Assembly (NCBI GenBank): GCA_016213405.1
Contig: JACRAM010000071.1
Location: forward strand, 1 to 64,000
Source of the DNA: Bacteroidota bacterium
GTDB taxonomy: Bacteria > Bacteroidota > Bacteroidia > Palsa-948
Length of the DNA stretch: 64,000 bases
Direction: 5' to 3'
Part shown: positions 1 to 9,027 of the stretch, in pieces
How the letters are laid out: every line of letters begins with the position of its first letter
Position numbering within the stretch: the first letter of the stretch is position 1
The notes under the pieces: model-generated
Told to the model about the DNA's origin: nothing
The model's input: the letters and a program-made list of their open reading frames with translations, nothing else
The model's database searches: none
Position numbers and translations under genes: made by a program

Positions 1-65
1 ACACTCCGATACATTGTGATGCCAGTACCATATCTCCTCGCTCGTGTCTACCATGAAGTAAACAT
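1..65 (-). pseudogene. possible decayed 5' end of a small ORF, cut by the window edge
   Basis: On the minus strand an ATG at 63-65 opens a frame that stops after five codons (MFTSW). Another frame of the same stretch reads RYGTGIT, which faintly resembles the second half of a GIY-YIG nuclease motif (YYxGxT). It directly follows the double hairpin at 72-118. I infer a decayed, repeat-associated fragment. The identification with GIY-YIG is weak, because the fragment is short and continues outside the window. Confidence 0.25.
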
Positions 66-71
66 ACTCTT

Positions 72-118
72 TTGCGCTTCGCGCAACGGCATTTCATCCC
101 TGTGGCAAGACCACAGGG
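72..118. repeat. double hairpin element downstream of murF
   Basis: Two perfect inverted repeats lie 11 bases apart: TTGCGC-ttc-GCGCAA (72-86) and CCCTGTGG-caaga-CCACAGGG (98-118). They lie after the murF stop. Neither is followed by a clear T-run on the minus strand, so they look more like a dispersed palindromic repeat than a standard terminator. Confidence 0.55.
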
Positions 119-135
119 AGTTCATGCCGGGGTCA

Positions 136-1458
136 TTAAAGAAATTCTACAATCTTCTCGAGTTTTATTCCGCGCGAACCTTTTATCAGGATTAGGGAAG
201 AAACCCCTCCCTTTCCCTCCCCGAAGGGGAGGGTTTTTATTTTTGAAACAAGCTCATCTGAATTTTTAAAGAGGAAAAGGTTAGAAAAAGAAATTTTTAA
301 TTTTGACATCGCTTTAGAAAATCTTTCTCCAACCATGATTACATTCTGAAATTTCTTCTCATAAATCAATTTTAAAATATTTTTGTGCTCTTGTATTTCA
401 TATTCACCAAGTTCGAGCATATCACCAAGTATCAGCCACTTGTTTTCTTCTTTCATCTCATAAAAATTTTCAATGGCAGCACGCATGCTGGAGGGGTTTG
501 CGTTATACGCATCAAGAATAAGTGTGTTATTGTTTGTTCTTACAACTTGTGAGCGATTATTGGAAGGAGTGTATGTTTCAAGCGCCTCTTTAATTTTTTT
601 ATTATCTATTCCGAAATACTTGCCTACACAAATCGCAGCTGCAACATTTTCAAAATTGTATTTGCCAATGAGCCGAGATGAAATTATTTCATTTTCATAT
701 TCTATTTTTAGAAATGGATTCGAATCTATACACTGACATGTACAAAAATCTTTTTGTAAAATTCCGTAAGTTATTTTTTCTATTCCTTTTGATTCTGACA
801 TTAATAATTCATTCTCAGAATTGATAAATAACTTTCCGTTTTTTGTTCCGACAAAATCATACATTTCTGTTTTTGCTTTCACAATGTTTTCAAAACTTCC
901 GAACTCGCCAATGTGCGCCTTTCCGATATTGGTAATTATTCCGTAATCGGGCTGGGCTATTTCACAAAGCATTGCAATTTCTCCTATGTGATTCGCGCCA
1001 ATTTCAATCACTGCAATTTCAATGTCAGGGGTAATAGAAAGAAGTGTCAGCGGTACTCCGATATGATTGTTAAGATTTCCGGAAGTGGCAAGAACTTTAT
1101 ACTTCTCTGATAAAATACTTTTGATTAATTCTTTAGTTGTGGTCTTTCCATTGCTACCTGTGATGGCGATGAATGGAATTTTTAATTGAGTGCGGTGATA
1201 TTTTGCAAGTTCCTGCAAAGTCAAAAGGCAATCCTTTACTAAAATATAATTGCCATTATTGAAATACTTTGTTTCATCATCAATAACAGCATAACTGCAT
1301 CCCTGCTGAAGAGCTGATTCAGCAAAATTGTTCCCGTTAAAATTCCCTCCTCTCAATGCAAAAAAAACAGAACCTACAGGTATTTTCCTGCTGTCAGTCG
1401 TAATATGAGAATTTGTTTTGAAACGAGAATAAATTTCTTGTATGGAGGGAAATTTCAT
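136..1458 (-). CDS. murF: UDP-N-acetylmuramoyl-tripeptide--D-alanyl-D-alanine ligase (MurF)
   Basis: Cytoplasmic ATP-dependent Mur ligase that adds D-Ala-D-Ala to UDP-MurNAc-tripeptide, the last cytoplasmic step of the peptidoglycan precursor pathway. About 440 residues, normal for the family. The P-loop ITGSNGKTTT is at residues 99-108, followed by the central Mur ligase domain and a C-terminal domain with LDAYNANP and LGDMLELG. I place the start at MKFPSIQE; the frame is open 12 codons further upstream, but those overlap the gldJ terminator region. Near the C-terminus (residues about 410-419) the sequence LPFGEGKGG is encoded by a copy of the G/C-rich palindromic repeat found across this window, inserted in frame before the conserved ILIKGSRG. 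A murF-gldJ-porU-porV order is, as I recall, also seen in flavobacteria. Confidence 0.96.
   Translation of the reverse strand: MKFPSIQEIYSRFKTNSHITTDSRKIPVGSVFFALRGGNFNGNNFAESALQQGCSYAVIDDETKYFNNGNYILVKDCLLTLQELAKYHRTQLKIPFIAITGSNGKTTTKELIKSILSEKYKVLATSGNLNNHIGVPLTLLSITPDIEIAVIEIGANHIGEIAMLCEIAQPDYGIITNIGKAHIGEFGSFENIVKAKTEMYDFVGTKNGKLFINSENELLMSESKGIEKITYGILQKDFCTCQCIDSNPFLKIEYENEIISSRLIGKYNFENVAAAICVGKYFGIDNKKIKEALETYTPSNNRSQVVRTNNNTLILDAYNANPSSMRAAIENFYEMKEENKWLILGDMLELGEYEIQEHKNILKLIYEKKFQNVIMVGERFSKAMSKLKISFSNLFLFKNSDELVSKIKTLPFGEGKGGVSSLILIKGSRGIKLEKIVEFL
193..234 (-). repeat. G/C-rich palindromic element inside murF
   Basis: The core TCCCCGAAGGGGA (218-230) with flanking CCCTCCC/GGGAGGG matches the element seen at several other sites here. 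It is read through in frame as LPFGEGKGG near the C-terminus of MurF, between two conserved segments. Confidence 0.7.
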
Positions 1459-1478
1459 TTGCTGTAAAAGTACGGAAA

Positions 1479-1512
1479 CAAAAAATCCCGTCACTAAATG
1501 TGGCGGGATTTC
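1479..1512 (-). terminator. hairpin terminator after gldJ
   Basis: Read on the minus strand, an AATCCCGCCAC stem pairs with the downstream GACGGGATT (with an internal imperfection) and is followed by TTTTTTG. It lies between the gldJ stop and the murF start, which suggests that the two genes are not one simple operon. Confidence 0.75.
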
Positions 1513-1530
1513 CTGATATGCTATTTAAAA

Positions 1531-3114
1531 TTATCTTTTCTTACTGCTGCCCATTCCCTGAGGACTTCCTATACGTGCCATTGAACAACGAAAGCCAAGC
1601 CATGCGAAATCCTGGCGCTGATCCAGAAATCTGCGTGTGCCGGGAACCATCCAATAGGCTCTGTCCTTCCAAGAAGCTCCTTTATACACATGTGCTTTAT
1701 TATTGACAAGCGACATTTGATATTGTTCTTTTGGGTTTTGGTCAGGAAATTTAGTTTTATCAACCGGATACTGATACATTTCAAAATTTGCTTCTCTGTC
1801 TGTAGCGGGAGGGTCTCCATCATACATAATACTTGATTGGTGGTCGCCATCATGATAATTAATATTATCAGCGTACTTATAATTTCTGCGCTCATCAAGG
1901 TGGTCTTCCTTTTCCTTAATATCCACATTGCGCATTTTTACAAGACCAGGTCGGCTTATTAAATTGCTATCTGCATCATAAAGAAGCGAGTCGCCCTGGT
2001 CAACCATAGTGCCGTCTTCATCCTTTATTGCTGTTTGAAAAACATTGCCACGGAATGGTCGGAAATCATCCATATCCATATAAGTAAGAGGGCGGTATAC
2101 GTCCATCACCCATTCGCTTACGTTGCCTGCCATGTTATATAATCCGTAATCATTGGGCCAATAAGAATAAACAGGAGCTGTAATATCGGCTGCGTCATTT
2201 AAACGACCGGCAATACCCATGTAATCGCCACCTGTTATTACAAAATTTCCCATGAAGTCACCAATAAATTTATCGTTAGGATTACGCACTGCGTGACCAT
2301 TCCATGGATATAAACGTCTTTCCAAAATTCGTCCTTCTATAGTATTTCCAATCAATCCGTATGCAGCAAATTCCCACTCAGCTTCGGTGGGAAGGCGGTA
2401 CTTAGGTAAAAGAATTCCATCTTCCATGCGAACTTTTCTTTCTGTTCCATCGGGACGAGGGATTAATTGTTTTACAACACCTTCATATTTTCCGGCAAAG
2501 TAAGCATCGGTATTAAAGTTGTTAGCCAAACTTTGACCAAGATCCCAATCAAGAATTCCTTCGCGGATGAGGATGTACTCATTTACACGATCAGTTCGCC
2601 ATACGCAGAAATCGCTTGCCTGAAGCCAGTTTACACCCACAACGGGATAATCGCGGTAGGACGGGTGGCGAAGATAATAATCAACATATGGTTCATTGAA
2701 AGCAAGTCGTGAACGCCAAACGAGCGTATCAGGAAGAGCTCTTTTATAAATCTCAAAAAAGGTTTCATCTCCGGCATAAATCCTGCTCAGCCAATGAAGA
2801 TATTCGAGATAATCAAGGTTTCGGATTTCTGTTTCATCAATGTAAAATGAAGAAACGGTTACTCTTTTTGGAATTGTGTTCCAGTCGTAATTGACATCCT
2901 GTTCAACACGCCCCATGGTAAATGTTCCGCCTTCAACAAGCACTAAACCTGGCCCGGTTTCCTGCTCTACATAAGGAAGAACTTCGAACCCGCCATTGGC
3001 GGCATCGTTGTAATTCCATCCTGTAATAGGTGAGGTTTCTTTGCCGCACGAAGCAAGAAAAACAACACTGCTTGTTAAAAGTGCTACACCTGTAATCTTG
3101 ATAAGTGTTTTCAT
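1531..3114 (-). CDS. gldJ: gliding motility / type IX secretion lipoprotein GldJ
   Basis: Outer-membrane-associated lipoprotein of the Bacteroidota gliding and type IX secretion machinery. The 527-residue product has a lipoprotein signal peptide with lipobox LASC (acylated Cys23), then a formylglycine-generating-enzyme/sulfatase-modifying fold from about residue 50 to the end, shown by VEGGTFTMG, LPTEAEWEFAAYG, NMAGNVSEWVMDVY and GFRCSMARIG. GldJ belongs to this fold family but is structural rather than enzymatic, from work on Flavobacterium. It sits next to murF and, across a PorP/SprF gene, porU and porV, as expected for the T9SS neighbourhood. No truncation seen. Confidence 0.95.
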   Translation of the reverse strand: MKTLIKITGVALLTSSVVFLASCGKETSPITGWNYNDAANGGFEVLPYVEQETGPGLVLVEGGTFTMGRVEQDVNYDWNTIPKRVTVSSFYIDETEIRNLDYLEYLHWLSRIYAGDETFFEIYKRALPDTLVWRSRLAFNEPYVDYYLRHPSYRDYPVVGVNWLQASDFCVWRTDRVNEYILIREGILDWDLGQSLANNFNTDAYFAGKYEGVVKQLIPRPDGTERKVRMEDGILLPKYRLPTEAEWEFAAYGLIGNTIEGRILERRLYPWNGHAVRNPNDKFIGDFMGNFVITGGDYMGIAGRLNDAADITAPVYSYWPNDYGLYNMAGNVSEWVMDVYRPLTYMDMDDFRPFRGNVFQTAIKDEDGTMVDQGDSLLYDADSNLISRPGLVKMRNVDIKEKEDHLDERRNYKYADNINYHDGDHQSSIMYDGDPPATDREANFEMYQYPVDKTKFPDQNPKEQYQMSLVNNKAHVYKGASWKDRAYWMVPGTRRFLDQRQDFAWLGFRCSMARIGSPQGMGSSKKR

Positions 3115-3190
3115 ATTTTTATTTTTTTATTTACTTTCTAATTATATTATTAACTACTAACGTAAGAGTTCTAAAAATATTTTATATGAA

Positions 3191-4150
3191 TTAAAAGGAA
3201 GGGCAACTTACTGTTCTGAACTTTTTATGTCTTGGTCTGCATTTGAAAAGCAACTGGAAAGATATTTCGTGAGAACCAGCTGTTACAATTCCTAATTTAG
3301 AAACAGTGATGTCATAACTATATCCCATTTTAACAGGGTCTTGCTGAAAACCAACAAGGGCAACAACAGCATCTTCATTTCTGTACCATAAACCTCCGAC
3401 AATAGGACCTTTGGTGAGGTAAAGTCCCAGGTTTAATTCTCTGAAATCCTGCTGCTGCTGATAAATAATATTGGGAGAAATATTTGACTGACCATATCTT
3501 CCATCAAGAGGAATTACAGCGCCTGCGTGACCGGTGAATTTCATTGGCAGGGGACTATTTGAATAAAGAAAAGCTTCGTCTGGTTCTGCCAGATGAAAAA
3601 CTGCAAAACCTGCGTAAAATCTTTTACTGAAACCAAGCACTCCAGCAGAAAAATCGGGATAGGAAACTACCTCCTGATTCTTGGTTTCATTTGTATTATA
3701 GATGAACCCATATTTGGGATCAATCTGGTCGCCAAAAGTAAGTTTTGACCAATCCAGTTTTTTCTGACCGTAAGTTGCCTGAAATCCAAACGCCATAGAA
3801 AATTCACGGGTAACAGCAAGTTGGTAGGCATACATTCCGCTGAAGCGTGTAATGCCCATGGTTCCCATACCCGCCTTGTCATTTAAAAAATGAATTCCCA
3901 ATCCTCCGGATACAGCCTCAACCCGTGTATCAAATGAAAAACTGGTAGTAACAAAAGTTCCTGTAATATTCGGCCATTGGTTGCGATAATTGAAAATAAT
4001 TCTGGGACAACGATGACTTCCAGCAAAAGCGGGATTCAAATATATAGGATTTGCATAGAATTGGGTAAAGTGAGGATCCTGTGCTTTGATTTCATTCTTA
4101 AAAGAAAAACAAGAAACCAAAAGAAAAAGAGCAGAAAGTAATTTCTTCAT
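3191..4150 (-). CDS. PorP/SprF family type IX secretion outer membrane protein
   Basis: About 319 residues with an N-terminal signal peptide ending near EIKAQ, then the family signature DPHFTQFYANPIYLNPAFAG, followed by alternating beta-barrel-like segments. PorP/SprF proteins are outer membrane proteins associated with the type IX secretion apparatus, and many paralogues act with single secreted adhesins. I chose the start MKKLLS (4150); an ATG three codons upstream (4159) is the alternative. The gene is divergent from porU, and a well-formed promoter (TTTG, 19-bp spacer, TACCTTTG on the minus strand) lies at 4294-4324. Its position between gldJ and porU differs from the flavobacterial order I know. 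Confidence 0.92.
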   Translation of the reverse strand: MKKLLSALFLLVSCFSFKNEIKAQDPHFTQFYANPIYLNPAFAGSHRCPRIIFNYRNQWPNITGTFVTTSFSFDTRVEAVSGGLGIHFLNDKAGMGTMGITRFSGMYAYQLAVTREFSMAFGFQATYGQKKLDWSKLTFGDQIDPKYGFIYNTNETKNQEVVSYPDFSAGVLGFSKRFYAGFAVFHLAEPDEAFLYSNSPLPMKFTGHAGAVIPLDGRYGQSNISPNIIYQQQQDFRELNLGLYLTKGPIVGGLWYRNEDAVVALVGFQQDPVKMGYSYDITVSKLGIVTAGSHEISFQLLFKCRPRHKKFRTVSCPSF

Positions 4151-4293
4151 TGAGTGCATAAAGTTTATTTTCCCTATAACAAGCTAAAAGTCAAATAATT
4201 TTATAAAAACAAAAATAATTACAAAATATTAATATCATTCCTCCGTTAGCGACATGCAACCTAATTACTACATTTCTAATCTTATCTGAACTA

Positions 4294-4324
4294 CAAAGGT
4301 ACTAATAATATTGAAAAAGGCAAA
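4294..4324 (-). promoter_or_regulatory. Bacteroidota-type promoter for the PorP/SprF gene
   Basis: On the minus strand a TTTG (-33, at 4321-4324), a 19-bp spacer and TACCTTTG (-7, at 4294-4301) match the Bacteroidota primary sigma consensus TTTG-N19-TAnnTTTG. It lies about 145 bp upstream of the start codon, leaving a long leader. Confidence 0.65.
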
Positions 4325-4375
4325 TTTGAATAAATAGAATTAACCTTTATCCTTAAACTTATAAAAAATATATTA

Positions 4376-4383
4376 TACCTTTG
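4376..4383 (+). promoter_or_regulatory. -7 element (TACCTTTG) of the porU promoter
   Basis: The octamer matches TAnnTTTG exactly and lies 14 bp before the porU start codon. The -33 region at the expected distance reads TTAA, so only the -7 half is convincing. Confidence 0.55.
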
Positions 4384-4397
4384 ATTATATCGTTTTT

Positions 4398-7300
4398 ATG
4401 AAAAATAGAGCTTATTTATTATTTTTTGCTATTTTTTCAATGATTGTATCTTTTGCCCAAAGCAATAGGATTGCTTCATTAAATCAACCCAAACCTGAAA
4501 AAATAATTTCATGGCAAAAGTTAGTTACAGATGAAGTGCCGGGACTTGGCAAACAATCTTTTCTTACTTTCCAAAATGCGCAATATGATTTAATCAATCA
4601 TTTTTTCCCTATTTATTCTGAACGGGTTGCTCTTCCTTATTATACGGTTTCTGCTGATTCCAAAATTTATAATGAAATATATCAGTTGTTAAGTGATTCG
4701 GAGAAAACGGTCGTTACCAGTTACGATAGTCAAAAGAAAAACTTTATTTCTGACGGAATAAATCCTGTTGTAACAATTTCTTTGTATAGAAAGAAACCTT
4801 ATGCTTACATTCAGTTTATTCCGATAAGAAAAAATAAAACAACCGGCAATTTCGAAAAGCTTGTTTCATTTTCTCTGCAGGTAATTCCAGATAACAGTCC
4901 CAATACAATAATTAATTCTTCTTCTCAAAAAACGTATGCTTCAAACTCTGTTCTGGCAAATGGAAAATGGTATAAAGTCGCACTTTCTGCAGATGGAATT
5001 TATAAAATGGATTATTCCTTTCTGAAGAATTTAGGATTAGATGCTAATTCAATAAATCCTCAAAACATCCGCATTTATGGAAATGGAGGAGGGCAATTAC
5101 CTTTTGCCAACTCAGGATTTCGATATGATGATTTACAGGAAAACGCTATATATGTTTCCGGGCAGGGAGACAGCAAATTTGACTCTACGGATTATATTTT
5201 ATTCTATGGTCAGTCACAGCACCGATGGAAATATAACAGCACCGATAATAAATTCCATCACAATCTAAATGTTTATTCTGACACAACTTATTATTTTATT
5301 ACAGCAGATTCAGGAATCGGAAAAAGAATTACAACACAAAATTCATTAACAACTCCTCCCACAGACACCGTTACAAGTTTTGACGATTATCAGTTTCACG
5401 AACTGGAAACCAATAATCTTCTGAAATCAGGCAGGCAATGGTTCGGAGAAACGTTTGACATTCTTACTTCTTTCAACTTCACCTTTAGTTTTGCAAATAT
5501 TGAAACCTCGTCAAAAGCTTATGTGAAAGTTGAATGTGCGGCAAGGCGCGATTCACCTGGCACTGATTTTTTATGGAGCACTGCAAACGCTTCTTCTTCT
5601 TTTAATGTAATGGGCGTTGCAACTTCAAACATTACTTCCACCTATTATAAAACAAACTCGGACACGCTTAATTTTTATCCTTCTTTATCCGGTACTATTC
5701 CTGTCACCGTTTCAAAAACAACTCCTTCTCCAGCCATTGGCTGGCTGAATTACATTGAAGTGAATGTAAGAAGACAACTTACAATGAATGGCAGTCAGAT
5801 GATTTTCAGAGATGTTAATTCATCAGACACAGGAAATGTTTCTCAATTCATTGTTTCAAACGCCAGTTCTGCCTTACAGATTTGGGAGGTTACAGATCCG
5901 ATAAATACAAAACTTCAGCAAATAAATTTTTCCGGCAACTCTCTTGATTTTACATTGGCTACAGACACACTCAGAGAATTTATCGCTTTCAACGGGCAAT
6001 CCTTCCTTATTCCAAAGCCACACGGAGAAGTTCTCAATCAGGATTTGCACGCCATGGGACAAAGCGATTTGATTATTGTTACCAATCCGCTTTTTATTGA
6101 CCAGGCAAATGCACTTGCCAATTTGCACCGAACACAGGACAGCATGACGGTTTCCGTAGCCACCACCGAGCAGACGTATAATGAGTTTTCTTCCGGTACA
6201 CAGGATGTTTGCGCTATTCGCGATTTTGTGAAAATGTTTTACGATCGCGCTGCGGATTCCACCCAACTTCCAAAGTATCTTCTCTTATTTGGAAGAGGCT
6301 CCTATAATTTGAAAACCACTATCAATAATACCAATTATGTTCCTGCTTATGAATCTCTTCTTTCTAATGACCCGACTGCATCTTATACTTCTGATGATTT
6401 TTATGGAATGCTGGATAATAATGAAGGCAACTGGGATTCCCCAACTGAACCCGATATGCTCGACATTGGCGTGGGGCGCCTGCCTGTAAAATCTGTGAGC
6501 GAAGCTGAACTTGTTGTGAATAAAATTATTAAATACACCAGCGTTCCCGGTTCTATTGAAACAGGAAATTCCTGTTCAACCGATGTATGTTACGGGTTGG
6601 GCGATTGGATAAATGTTATCACGTTTTGTGCAGATGATGAAGATAACTCAGACCACCTCAAACAGGCCGACCAGATTGCAGAAAAAATCAGGAACACTCA
6701 TAAAAATTACAACATTGATAAGATTTATCTGGACGCTTATCAACAGGTATCCACTCCGGGTGGCGAACGGTATCCTGATGCAACCGCGGCACTCAATCGA
6801 AGAATGGAAAGAGGATGTTTGATTGTCAACTATACCGGTCACGGGGGAGAACTCGGTTGGGCGCATGAACGGTTTCTTGAGGTTTATCATATCAATTCAT
6901 GGACAAACCAGTGCAAACTTCCTTTGTTTTTCACAGCCACCTGCGAATTCAGCCGTTGGGATAATCCGGAATTAATTTCTGCAGGAGAATTAACATTATT
7001 AAATCCCATCGGTGGAAGCATTGGGCTGATGTCAACCACGCGCGTGGTTTATTCAGGTCCCAACTTTACACTCAACGATAATTTTTACAACTATACTTTT
7101 AATCCTCTTCCAAATGGCGAAATGCCTCATCTCGGAGATTTGCATTTGCTTACAAAAAACAGCATGCCACCAACAGCAATCAATCAGCGCAATTTTTCTT
7201 TGCTTGCCGACCCGGCTCTTTCGCTCAACTATCCGGACTATTCTGTTGCCACCACAGACATAAATGACTCTCTGGTTAATGTATTAAAACTCGATACCGC

Positions 7301-8318
7301 CAGAGCCCTGAGCAAAGTATCTGTTAAAGGAGAGGTGCGCGATATGAACGGAAATCTTCTTACCAATTTCAATGGAATAATTTATCCTACTGTTTTTGAT
7401 AAAGCCAGAAAAATCACTACTCTGTCAAATGACCCCACAAGTCCGCCAAAAACTTTTTACCTCCAGAAAAATATTCTCTTCAAAGGAAAGGCAAGCGTTA
7501 CAAACGGAAAGTTTTCATTCTCCTTCATCGTTCCGAAAGATATTGCTTATAATTTTGATAAAGGAAGAATCAGTTATTACTCGCACAACGGATATCAGGA
7601 TGCCAGCGGATATTTTGAAGACTTCATTATAGGCGGAACAGATTCAACCGCACCGCAGGATTATGCAGGCCCTGACATAAAACTTTATATGAACAATGAA
7701 AAATTTGCCTACGGAGGAATTACAGATGCCAATCCTAAAATTTATGCCTTGGTAAGCGATTCAAACGGAATCAACACCGCAGGAATAAGCATCGGTCATG
7801 ACATTACAGCCGTGCTCGATGGAAACACCGTTCAGCCCATTGTGCTGAATGACTATTATGAATCTGAACTAAACAATTATAAAAAAGGAACGGTACGCTA
7901 TCCGCTGAAAGATCTTGCTGAAGGAAATCATAATCTTACCGTAAAGGTTTGGGATGTTTACAATAACTCCTCTTCCACATCCACAGAATTTGTAGTGGCT
8001 TCCTCTGCCGAACTCGCACTTAAGCATGTATTGAACTATCCGAATCCCTTCACCACAAAAACTTCTTTTTACTTTGAACATAACAAATGCTGCACAAACA
8101 TGGATGTGCAGATTCAGATATTTACCGTATCAGGCAAACTCATTAAAAGCATTTATCAGCTTATAAATATGGATGGCTACCGTTCTTCACCCATTGAATG
8201 GGATGGCACCGATGATTATGGCGATAAAATAGGGCGCGGAGTGTATGTTTACCGCCTGCGCGTTAAAGCTTCGGGCGAAACTGCCGAGCAGTTTGAAAAG
8301 TTGGTCATTCTTAAATAA
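4398..8318 (+). CDS. porU: type IX secretion sortase PorU (gingipain-like C25 peptidase)
   Basis: Surface-exposed cysteine peptidase of the T9SS that removes C-terminal signal domains from cargo and attaches the cargo to lipopolysaccharide, working with PorV. The 1,306-residue product has a signal peptide (cleavage near SFAQS), a beta-rich N-terminal region, and a peptidase C25 domain. The catalytic pair is visible as GHGGELGW (His815) and TATCEF (Cys849). The C-terminal 90 residues read as a FlgD/T9SS-type Ig fold ending GVYVYRLRV...EKLVILK, which in PorU is kept. Divergent from the PorP/SprF gene; porV lies downstream beyond a tandem array and a small HTH gene. Confidence 0.95.
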   Translation: MKNRAYLLFFAIFSMIVSFAQSNRIASLNQPKPEKIISWQKLVTDEVPGLGKQSFLTFQNAQYDLINHFFPIYSERVALPYYTVSADSKIYNEIYQLLSDSEKTVVTSYDSQKKNFISDGINPVVTISLYRKKPYAYIQFIPIRKNKTTGNFEKLVSFSLQVIPDNSPNTIINSSSQKTYASNSVLANGKWYKVALSADGIYKMDYSFLKNLGLDANSINPQNIRIYGNGGGQLPFANSGFRYDDLQENAIYVSGQGDSKFDSTDYILFYGQSQHRWKYNSTDNKFHHNLNVYSDTTYYFITADSGIGKRITTQNSLTTPPTDTVTSFDDYQFHELETNNLLKSGRQWFGETFDILTSFNFTFSFANIETSSKAYVKVECAARRDSPGTDFLWSTANASSSFNVMGVATSNITSTYYKTNSDTLNFYPSLSGTIPVTVSKTTPSPAIGWLNYIEVNVRRQLTMNGSQMIFRDVNSSDTGNVSQFIVSNASSALQIWEVTDPINTKLQQINFSGNSLDFTLATDTLREFIAFNGQSFLIPKPHGEVLNQDLHAMGQSDLIIVTNPLFIDQANALANLHRTQDSMTVSVATTEQTYNEFSSGTQDVCAIRDFVKMFYDRAADSTQLPKYLLLFGRGSYNLKTTINNTNYVPAYESLLSNDPTASYTSDDFYGMLDNNEGNWDSPTEPDMLDIGVGRLPVKSVSEAELVVNKIIKYTSVPGSIETGNSCSTDVCYGLGDWINVITFCADDEDNSDHLKQADQIAEKIRNTHKNYNIDKIYLDAYQQVSTPGGERYPDATAALNRRMERGCLIVNYTGHGGELGWAHERFLEVYHINSWTNQCKLPLFFTATCEFSRWDNPELISAGELTLLNPIGGSIGLMSTTRVVYSGPNFTLNDNFYNYTFNPLPNGEMPHLGDLHLLTKNSMPPTAINQRNFSLLADPALSLNYPDYSVATTDINDSLVNVLKLDTARALSKVSVKGEVRDMNGNLLTNFNGIIYPTVFDKARKITTLSNDPTSPPKTFYLQKNILFKGKASVTNGKFSFSFIVPKDIAYNFDKGRISYYSHNGYQDASGYFEDFIIGGTDSTAPQDYAGPDIKLYMNNEKFAYGGITDANPKIYALVSDSNGINTAGISIGHDITAVLDGNTVQPIVLNDYYESELNNYKKGTVRYPLKDLAEGNHNLTVKVWDVYNNSSSTSTEFVVASSAELALKHVLNYPNPFTTKTSFYFEHNKCCTNMDVQIQIFTVSGKLIKSIYQLINMDGYRSSPIEWDGTDDYGDKIGRGVYVYRLRVKASGETAEQFEKLVILK

Positions 8319-8330
8319 ATTTCAATAATT

Positions 8331-8538
8331 GATATATATATTTAAAACAATTATATGAGAACTTAAAATACTGATATGGATATTTGAAGTCCTGATACAC
8401 ATATTTGAAATACTTATACGGGGACTTGGAATATTGATGCGTGAACTTGAAATATTGATACGAGAACTTTAGATACTGATACGGAAACTTGAAATACTGA
8501 TACGAAAACTTTATATATTGATACGGCAGTTTGAAACT
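8331..8538. repeat. 21-bp tandem array, 9 full copies plus a 19-bp partial
   Basis: It starts 12 bp after the porU stop. Unit boundaries fall at 8331, 8352, 8373, 8394, 8415, 8436, 8457, 8478, 8499 and 8520: exactly 21 bp each with no indels. The consensus is approximately GATACGNGAACTTGAAATAC(T). The left copies are more diverged than the right ones. The array ends 7 bp before the -7 box of the HTH gene, so the last copy covers the expected -33 region. Not CRISPR: the units are contiguous, with no spacers. Confidence 0.95.
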
Positions 8539-8544
8539 TTTATC

Positions 8545-8552
8545 TAATTTTG
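8545..8552 (+). promoter_or_regulatory. -7 element (TAATTTTG) of the HTH gene
   Basis: This matches TAnnTTTG and lies 20 bp upstream of the ATG at 8573. The matching -33 position falls inside the last repeat unit of the 21-bp array, so a protein bound to the array could block or help polymerase here. Confidence 0.45.
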
Positions 8553-8572
8553 CCTATCTCAAAACAAAATCT

Positions 8573-8905
8573 ATGCTGAAATTAGACATACACACACTCT
8601 GCCGCCTGCACAACCAGCCTAATGCGCGCGCTTACCTCAATAAAAGTGGCTTTTCCTATTGGGTTTCGCACAAATTTGCCAAAAACAAAACCAATTCCAT
8701 TTCGCTTCATGATTTAGAACTGCTGTGCAAAGTATTCAAGTGCACTCCCAACGATTTATTTGAATGGATTCCAGATGCTCAGGAAAAAGATACCCCCGAT
8801 AACCCGCTGTCTAAACTTAAAAAATCAAAAGTTGAAATAAACCTCAACCAGATTCCTTTGGAACATCTGAAAGAAATAGCCAAACTCATCAGAGAGAAAA
8901 AGTAA
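8573..8905 (+). CDS. small Cro/C1-type HTH DNA-binding protein
   Basis: 110 residues. The N-terminal 65 residues fit an XRE-like helix-turn-helix: LHNQPNARAYLNKSGFS, then SISLHDLELLCKVFKCTPND and LFEW, the usual end of this fold. The C-terminal third is charged (KLKKSKVEINLNQ) and helical, perhaps for dimerisation. I start at ATG 8573 because it follows a TAnnTTTG box; the TTG at 8531 lies inside the repeat array. It interrupts the usual porU-porV adjacency. The 21-bp array directly upstream makes it a candidate regulator acting on its own promoter, which is inference. Confidence 0.8.
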   Translation: MLKLDIHTLCRLHNQPNARAYLNKSGFSYWVSHKFAKNKTNSISLHDLELLCKVFKCTPNDLFEWIPDAQEKDTPDNPLSKLKKSKVEINLNQIPLEHLKEIAKLIREKK

Positions 8906-8986
8906 CGAATTTATAATGGAACAAATTCAGAACTCCTTGTTCCTTCTCAAACCTGACTACTTTCGCTATACCATACAATAAAATAA

Positions 8987-8994
8987 TATCTTTG
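8987..8994 (+). promoter_or_regulatory. -7 element (TATCTTTG) of the porV promoter
   Basis: A consensus TAnnTTTG with a TTTC about 21 bp upstream as a weak -33. Its position shows that the upstream TTG at 8992 is not the porV start, since that codon overlaps the promoter. Confidence 0.6.
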
Positions 8995-9027
8995 GCGTTC
9001 TTTTCGCAACAATATATATTATCCCTG

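Noticed and set aside
8331-8538. CRISPR array
   Set aside because: Units are contiguous 21-mers with no spacers, and no cas genes are present.
8992-9027. TTG start for porV giving 12 extra residues
   Set aside because: The codon overlaps a consensus -7 element (TATCTTTG), and the signal peptide begins properly at 9028.
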